A program made the position numbers and the translations under genes. Positions 58,613 to 64,000 of a stretch of 64,000 bases of DNA are shown in pieces; position 1 is the stretch's first letter; each line of letters starts with the position of its first letter. Source of the stretch: Luteimonas sp. YGD11-2 (GTDB taxonomy: Bacteria; Pseudomonadota; Gammaproteobacteria; Xanthomonadales; Xanthomonadaceae). Under the pieces are notes generated by a model. That model was not told the origin of the DNA. It did no database searches and saw nothing but the letters and a program-made list of their open reading frames with translations. The stretch covers positions 992,001 through 1,056,000 of the forward strand of contig NZ_CP035376.1 in assembly GCF_004118975.1 (NCBI RefSeq), given 5' to 3'.

Positions 58613-58885
58613 ATGTCCAAGGGGCAGTCCTTGCAGGACCCTTTCCTGAATGCACTCCGGCGCGAGCGTGTGCCGGTGTCGATCTACCTCGTCAACGGCA
58701 TCAAGTTGCAGGGCACCATCGAATCGTTCGACCAGTTCGTCGTCCTGCTGCGCAATACCGTCAGCCAGATGGTCTACAAGCACGCCATTTCCACCGTGGT
58801 GCCGGCGCGCAATGTGCGCGTGGGGCCGGGTGGTGGCCACGTGCAGTCGGACGGTGCCGAAGGCGCCGCCGACGAGGCCGAATAG
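58613..58885 (+). CDS. hfq: RNA chaperone Hfq
   Basis: This 90-residue Hfq pairs small RNAs with mRNAs. The Sm1 core is [20 protein letters not shown] (Gln8 conserved), and Sm2 is [14 protein letters not shown] with Tyr55-Lys56-His57 at the E. coli numbering. The C-terminal tail is short and Ala/Glu-rich ([18 protein letters not shown]). ATG 58613 follows an A/C-rich leader with a weak ribosome site (TGGGG). A 14-bp hairpin follows the stop. In E. coli hfq represses its own translation, which may apply here (inference). Confidence 0.97.
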   Translation: MSKGQSLQDPFLNALRRERVPVSIYLVNGIKLQGTIESFDQFVVLLRNTVSQMVYKHAISTVVPARNVRVGPGGGHVQSDGAEGAADEAE

Positions 58886-58894
58886 CCTCCCGCC

Positions 58895-58926
58895 CGCAGG
58901 GATCGCGCGCAGGCGCGATCCCTGCG
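58895..58926 (+). terminator. 14-bp perfect hairpin after hfq
   Basis: CGCAGGGATCGCGC and GCGCGATCCCTGCG pair over 14 bases with the tetraloop GCAG. It begins 10 bases after the hfq stop. The following bases (GCGCATCC) contain no T-run, so it may act as an mRNA-stabilising or Rho-related structure as well as a terminator. Confidence 0.65.
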
Positions 58927-59114
58927 GCGCATCCCGGCGTCCTGCGGGCGCTCGTGTGGGGGCGGCCTCGCCGGGTTCGTCCCGAGACCGCAGCTCCAGC
59001 CGGAAAAGCCGTCTGACCTGCCGAGAGTCGCGGCACCTGCCTCGCCGGCCTTGAACCGGTGGCCTGCCGCCCGCATCTTGCTGCTTCGTCCCCGTTTCCC
59101 GGAGCACGCACCGC

Positions 59115-60434
59115 GTGTTTGAACGCAGCAAGAAAGGCGAGCACGCGTTGCTGGTGCAGCCGCATGCCGGTGGTCCGCCCGATGACGGCGCGCTGGAGGA
59201 GTTCGCCGAGCTCGCCCGCTCCGCCGGCGCGGCCGTGGTGCATGTGCTGACCGCCCGCATCGACAAGCCGAATCCGGCCACGCTGATCGGCAGCGGCAAG
59301 CTCGACGAGATCAAGGCCGCCGCGGATGCCACCGGCGCCGACCTGGTGCTGGTCAACCATCCGCTGTCGCCCGGCCAGGAACGCAACCTCGAGAAGTTCC
59401 TCGAGCGCCGCGTGGTCGATCGCACCGGGCTGATCCTGGACATCTTCGCCCAGCGCGCCCGCAGCCACGAAGGCAAGCTGCAGGTCGAGCTCGCCCAGCT
59501 GCGCCACATGGCCACCCGGCTGGTGCGCGGCTGGACCCACCTGGAGCGCCAGCGCGGTGGTTCGATCGGCCTGCGCGGCCCGGGCGAGACCCAGCTCGAG
59601 ACCGACCGCCGGCTGCTGCAGAAGCGCGTCGAGCAGCTGCAGAAGCGCCTGGAAAAGGTCGAGGTGCAGCGCACGCAGATGCGCCGCGCCCGCGTGCGCA
59701 GCGAGCTGCCGCGCGTGGCCCTGGTGGGCTACACCAACGCCGGCAAGTCGACGCTGTTCAACGCACTCACCGGTGCCGATGCCTACGCCGCCGACCAGCT
59801 GTTCGCGACCCTCGACCCCACCGTGCGGCGCATCGGCCTGCCCGGCGGCAACGTGGTACTGGCCGACACCGTCGGCTTCGTGCGCGACCTGCCGCATGAA
59901 CTGGTGGCCGCGTTCCGCTCCACCCTGAGCGAGGCGCGCGAGGCCGACCTGCTGCTGCACGTCATCGACGCCGCCGATCCGCTCAGCGCCGAACGCATCG
60001 CCCAGGTCGACGAGGTGCTCGAGGAGATCGGGGCCGGCGAAATCCCGCAGGTCCTCGTCTTCAACAAGATCGACCGCATCGAGGGGGCGCAGCCGCGCCA
60101 CGAGCGTCCGGAGAACGCCGCGGCCGACGAGGCGGTGCACCACGAGCGGGTGTGGATCTCCGCGCGCGACGGGCTCGGCCTGGACCTGCTGCGCGATGCG
60201 CTGGCGGTGCGCCTGGACCTGCGCCGCATCGTGGCCGACATCGAACTGCCCGCGTCCGCCGGCCGCCTGCGCGCGCGCCTGCATGCGCTCGACGCGGTGA
60301 AGACCGAGACCCACGACGAGAACGGCTGGCAGCTGACCATCGACCTCGCGCGCTCGGACCTTGCACGTCTCGCCGCCGACGAGGGTGGCGAGCCGCTGCG
60401 CGGGCTGGTGGAACCCGTCGAAAGCGAGTGGTGA
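59115..60434 (+). CDS. hflX: GTPase HflX
   Basis: This 439-residue HflX is a ribosome-binding GTPase that splits stalled 70S particles. The N-terminal HflX domain holds GGPPDDGALEEFAELARSAGA and ATLIGSGKLDEIKAAA, then a coiled-coil region (RRLLQKRVEQLQKRLEKV). The G1 motif is GYTNAGKS (205-212), G3 lies in LADTVGFVRDLPH, and G4 in VFNKIDRI. Start GTG 59115 (MFERSKKGEHALL) has GGAG about 10 bases upstream. It is separated from hflK by 112 bases and so may have its own transcript. Confidence 0.96.
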   Translation: MFERSKKGEHALLVQPHAGGPPDDGALEEFAELARSAGAAVVHVLTARIDKPNPATLIGSGKLDEIKAAADATGADLVLVNHPLSPGQERNLEKFLERRVVDRTGLILDIFAQRARSHEGKLQVELAQLRHMATRLVRGWTHLERQRGGSIGLRGPGETQLETDRRLLQKRVEQLQKRLEKVEVQRTQMRRARVRSELPRVALVGYTNAGKSTLFNALTGADAYAADQLFATLDPTVRRIGLPGGNVVLADTVGFVRDLPHELVAAFRSTLSEAREADLLLHVIDAADPLSAERIAQVDEVLEEIGAGEIPQVLVFNKIDRIEGAQPRHERPENAAADEAVHHERVWISARDGLGLDLLRDALAVRLDLRRIVADIELPASAGRLRARLHALDAVKTETHDENGWQLTIDLARSDLARLAADEGGEPLRGLVEPVESEW

Positions 60435-60493
60435 GGCCGCGGCACGGCCGGCCCTGCCGCCACATCCGCCGGCACCCCCTCCCGGACACCTTG

Positions 60494-60499
60494 TAGAAT
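60494..60499 (+). promoter_or_regulatory. Possible -10 box upstream of hflK
   Basis: TAGAAT in CTTGTAGAATGTGC lies 47 bases before ATG 60547. It matches the TGTAGAATG core ahead of pyrG. No -35 consensus is visible. Confidence 0.45.
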
Positions 60500-60546
60500 G
60501 TGCGTCCCCTGCGTCCGCGCGGGGTGCACCCCAGATTGGAGCAGGC

Positions 60547-61713
60547 ATGGCCTGGAATATCCCCGGCAAGAACAACAGCGGCGGGTCCGGCGGTAACAAC
60601 CGCGGTCCGTGGAAGCCTTCAGGCGGTGGTCGCGGCGGCGGTGGCGGGCTCGATGGCCTGATCAACCAGCTGCGCAACCTGTTCGGCGGCGGCGGTGGCG
60701 GCAACCCGCTGCGCTGGGTCGGCATCGCGATCGTGGTGCTCCTGCTGATGAGCAGCTTCACCCTGATCGGCGAACAGCAGCGCGGCGTGGTGCTGCGCTT
60801 CGGTACCGCGGTGCGCGTGATGCAGCCCGGCCCGAACTTCAAGCTGCCGTGGCCGATCGAGCGGGTGAACAAGGTCAACGCCACGGCGATCAAGACCTTC
60901 ACCAACACCGTGCCGGTGCTGACCCGCGACGAGAACATCGTCATCGTGTCGCTCAACGTGCAGTACCGCGTCGGTGATCCGGAGCTCTACCTGTTTGGCA
61001 CCCGCGATGCCGACCGCATGCTCGAGCAGGTCGCCCAGGGCGTCGTGCGCGAGCAGGTCGGCCGCTCCGACCTCGACACCGTGCTCGGTGCGCGTGGCCC
61101 GCTGTCGGCGCTGGCGTCGAAGCAGCTGCAGGATTCGCTCGACATCTACCGCACCGGCCTGGTCGTGACCGAACTCAACCTGCAGGACGCGCGTCCGCCG
61201 GAAGAGGTCAAGCCCGCGTTCGACGAGGTCAACAGCGCCCAGCAGATCCAGGAAAGCCTGGTCAACGAGGCCCGCGCCTACGCCGCGCGCATCGTGCCGG
61301 AAGCACGAGGCGAGGCCTCGCGCACCCGCACCGTGGCCGAGGGTTACAAGACCGCCTCGATCGCGCGCGCCACCGGTGACGCCACCCGCTTCAGCCTGCT
61401 GCTCGACGAATACCGCAACGCCCCCGAAGTCACCCGCAAGCGCCTGTGGCTGGACACCGTGTCCGGCGTGCTGGCCGACAACCGCACGGTCGTCGGTGGC
61501 GATGGCCGCCAGCTGATCTACGTGCCGATGGGGCAGGGCGGCACCGGCACGGGCGGCAGCGGCAATACGTCGTCCACCGGCAATACCGCCAACAGCGGCC
61601 CGGCCGTGCTGCCGCCGGAAATCCTGGCTCCGGCCACGGGCAACGAGGGCAACCCCCCGCGCCCGCCCCGCAATACCCCGCGGCCCGCCCGTGGTGAAGG
61701 AGGTTCGCGATGA
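60547..61713 (+). CDS. hflK: FtsH regulator subunit HflK
   Basis: This 388-residue HflK is a SPFH/band-7 inner-membrane protein that surrounds and controls FtsH. A Gly/Asn-rich N-terminus (KNNSGGSGGNNRGPWKP) precedes one helix (RWVGIAIVVLLLMSSF) and the SPFH domain (GEQQRGVVLRFGTAVRVMQPG), with the coiled region ESLVNEARAYAARIVPEARG. The tail is Gly/Thr/Pro-rich (TGTGGSGNTSSTGNTANSG). ATG 60547 starts it, and the stop overlaps the hflC start (ATGA). Confidence 0.96.
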   Translation: MAWNIPGKNNSGGSGGNNRGPWKPSGGGRGGGGGLDGLINQLRNLFGGGGGGNPLRWVGIAIVVLLLMSSFTLIGEQQRGVVLRFGTAVRVMQPGPNFKLPWPIERVNKVNATAIKTFTNTVPVLTRDENIVIVSLNVQYRVGDPELYLFGTRDADRMLEQVAQGVVREQVGRSDLDTVLGARGPLSALASKQLQDSLDIYRTGLVVTELNLQDARPPEEVKPAFDEVNSAQQIQESLVNEARAYAARIVPEARGEASRTRTVAEGYKTASIARATGDATRFSLLLDEYRNAPEVTRKRLWLDTVSGVLADNRTVVGGDGRQLIYVPMGQGGTGTGGSGNTSSTGNTANSGPAVLPPEILAPATGNEGNPPRPPRNTPRPARGEGGSR

Positions 61714-62576
61714 AGTTCCGCGCACTCATTCCGCTGCTGGCGGTGGTGCTGGTGCTGGGCCTGATGGGCTCGGTGTACGTGGTGCGCGAAGGCCAGGTCG
61801 GCCTGGTCCTGCACCTTGGCCGCGTCAGCCGCACCGACATCCCGCCGGGCCTGCACTTCAAGATCCCGCTGGTGCAGTCGGTGCGGGTGTTCGACCGCCG
61901 CTTCAACGCGGTCGACTTCTCGCCCGAGCGTTACCTGACCTCCGAGCGCAAGGACGTGGCCGTCGACTTCGTCGCCATCGTGGCGATCGCCGACGTCGGC
62001 GACTTCTACCGTGCCACCGGCGGCGACGAGCGCCTGGCGGCCGAGCGCATGGCGCCGATCATCAAGGATTCGCTGCGCAACGAGATCAACGCCCGCACCC
62101 TGACCCAGCTGGTGTCCGGCGACCGCGGCGAGGTCATCGCCAAGCAGCTTGAGACGATCAACAACGGCGCCCGCACGCTGGGCATGCGGATCATCGACAT
62201 CCGCCTGAAGCAGATCGACCTGCCCACCGACAGCGACGTCATCCAGCAGGTCTACAACCGCATGCGCGCCGAGCGCAAGCAGGTGGCCAGCCGGCTGCGC
62301 GCCGAAGGTGAGGAGCAGGCACGCCTGATCCGCGCCCAGGCCGATCGCGACCAGGCAGTGATCCTGGCCGAGGCCGAGCGCGATGCGCAGACGCTGCGAG
62401 GCGAGGGCGATGCCGAGGCCACCCGACTGTACGGCGAGGCGGCCAACCGCGATCCGGCATTCTTCGCCTTCCAGCGCAGCCTCGAGGCGTATCGCCGCTC
62501 GTTCGAGGACGGCAACTCGGTGATCGTGCTCGAGCGCGACGATCCGTTCCTGCAGTACATGCGCAGCGACCGATGA
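61710..62576 (+). CDS. hflC: FtsH regulator subunit HflC
   Basis: This 288-residue HflC is the SPFH partner of HflK. An N-terminal helix (IPLLAVVLVLGLMGSVYVV) is followed by REGQVGLVLHLGRVSR, LHFKIPLVQSVRVFDRR, then the coiled region RMRAERKQVASRLRAEGEEQ and a FFAFQRSLEAYRRSF end. It starts in an overlap with hflK and ends in a 4-base overlap with the DUF2065 gene. Together with HflK it limits FtsH access to substrates. Confidence 0.96.
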   Translation: MKFRALIPLLAVVLVLGLMGSVYVVREGQVGLVLHLGRVSRTDIPPGLHFKIPLVQSVRVFDRRFNAVDFSPERYLTSERKDVAVDFVAIVAIADVGDFYRATGGDERLAAERMAPIIKDSLRNEINARTLTQLVSGDRGEVIAKQLETINNGARTLGMRIIDIRLKQIDLPTDSDVIQQVYNRMRAERKQVASRLRAEGEEQARLIRAQADRDQAVILAEAERDAQTLRGEGDAEATRLYGEAANRDPAFFAFQRSLEAYRRSFEDGNSVIVLERDDPFLQYMRSDR

Positions 62577-62761
62577 GCGATCTGTGGGCCGCACTGTGCC
62601 TGGTCGCAGTGCTCGAAGGGCTGATCCTGTTCGCGATGCCGGGCGGCTGGAAGCGCACCATGGTGCAGATCCTGCAGTTGCCGGACAACCAGGTGCGCGG
62701 GCTGGGTGGCATCACCCTCGCGATCGGGTTGGTGGCGCTGTACTTCGTGCGCGGCGGCTGA
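62573..62761 (+). CDS. DUF2065 (YjeT-like) small membrane protein
   Basis: This 62-residue protein is of the DUF2065 family. Its features are an N-terminal WAALCLVAVLEGLILFAMPGGWKR, the conserved QILQLPDNQVRGLGG and a second helix ITLAIGLVALYFV. It starts in an ATGA overlap with hflC and is the last gene before a terminator. The hflK-hflC-DUF2065-purA order is conserved in Proteobacteria. The function is unknown; the link to the HflKC complex is by position only. Confidence 0.93.
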   Translation: MSDLWAALCLVAVLEGLILFAMPGGWKRTMVQILQLPDNQVRGLGGITLAIGLVALYFVRGG

Positions 62762-62822
62762 GCCGCCGCCCAACCCGGGCCCCGGCGGGCTGGCACCCGC
62801 CCCACAAACCCGGATAATGCGC

Positions 62823-62859
62823 AAAAGCCGGCAGGGGCGTCGCAGCCCCCCGGCTTTTT
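62823..62859 (+). terminator. Terminator of the hflK-hflC-DUF2065 operon
   Basis: AAAAGCCGG (62823-62831) pairs with CCGGCTTTT (62850-62858), with an inner GGGGC/GCCCC stem (62834-62838 with 62845-62849). It ends in TTTTT at 62855-62859. Confidence 0.92.
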
Positions 62860-62913
62860 CCGTGTCTGGCGCTTGCGTGGCGGCCACTCCCCGATGGAGC
62901 AGGCCGCGGATGA

Positions 62914-64000
<1,087 letters not shown>

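Noticed and set aside
55977..58655. An 892-codon open frame on the minus strand over putP, miaA and hfq
   Set aside because: It lies entirely opposite three clearly conserved genes and shows only repetitive His/Arg/Gln/Gly-rich text without domains. High-GC coding DNA gives long false antisense frames.

Overview
The window is about 64 kb of very GC-rich DNA (roughly 70% by eye) from a gammaproteobacterial chromosome, most likely family Xanthomonadaceae/Lysobacteraceae (Lysobacter, Luteimonas or similar). This rests on three things: base composition; the conserved gammaproteobacterial blocks pyrG-kdsA-eno-ftsB-ispD-ispF-truD, surE-pcm-nlpD and miaA-hfq-hflX-hflK-hflC-purA; and dispersed short palindromic repeats of the kind common in xanthomonads. 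The window opens inside one gene (a TldD-like protease) and closes inside another (purA). I found no tRNA, rRNA, CRISPR array, transposase or phage gene. No gap between genes exceeds about 300 bases; the largest are 55704-55994 (291), 39586-39860 (275) and 58886-59114 (229).

1-4.5 kb: two tandem TldD-like metalloproteases, the second with a clear twin-arginine signal peptide, followed by a PmbA/TldE-like partner. 4.7-12.7 kb: DUF4159 protein, then a tightly overlapping operon of MoxR ATPase, DUF58, BatA-type protein and two large membrane proteins. 12.7-20 kb: a frameshifted GFA-family gene, a small acidic protein, a periplasmic cyclophilin, a PadR regulator with its HAAS/sensor membrane partner, a polyhydroxyalkanoate depolymerase, a methyltransferase, HemJ, a low-GC small exported protein, a 48-residue membrane protein and 3-hydroxybutyrate dehydrogenase.

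20-37.5 kb: mixed metabolism, envelope and transport. It holds an alkaline phosphatase lipoprotein, a DAACS symporter, two M16 peptidases, a bile-acid:Na+ symporter-family protein, two NlpC/P60 hydrolases, SlyD, a DUF418 protein, a DadA-like oxidase coupled to a glutathione-reductase-like enzyme, an N-formylglutamate amidohydrolase-like protein, an MFS exporter, an SDR and cytochrome b561. 37.7-64 kb is nearly all housekeeping: parE; CTP, KDO and enolase enzymes; cell division (ftsB); isoprenoids (ispD, ispF); RNA modification (truD, rlmE, miaA); protein repair and survival (surE, pcm, nlpD); ftsH; folP; putP; hfq; the hflX and hflK/hflC genes; and purA.

Genes are mostly read rightwards in short translationally coupled groups, with 1- to 4-base stop/start overlaps such as ATGA or TGATG. 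Hairpin terminators are visible after an NlpC/P60 gene, slyD, the small Ala/Glu-rich gene, ftsH, hfq and the hflC/DUF2065 gene. The least explained block is 1-12.7 kb. There, exported TldD/TldE-type proteins sit beside a DUF4159-MoxR-DUF58-BatA membrane operon of unknown task. I saw no clear evidence of a wholly new defence or mobile system.
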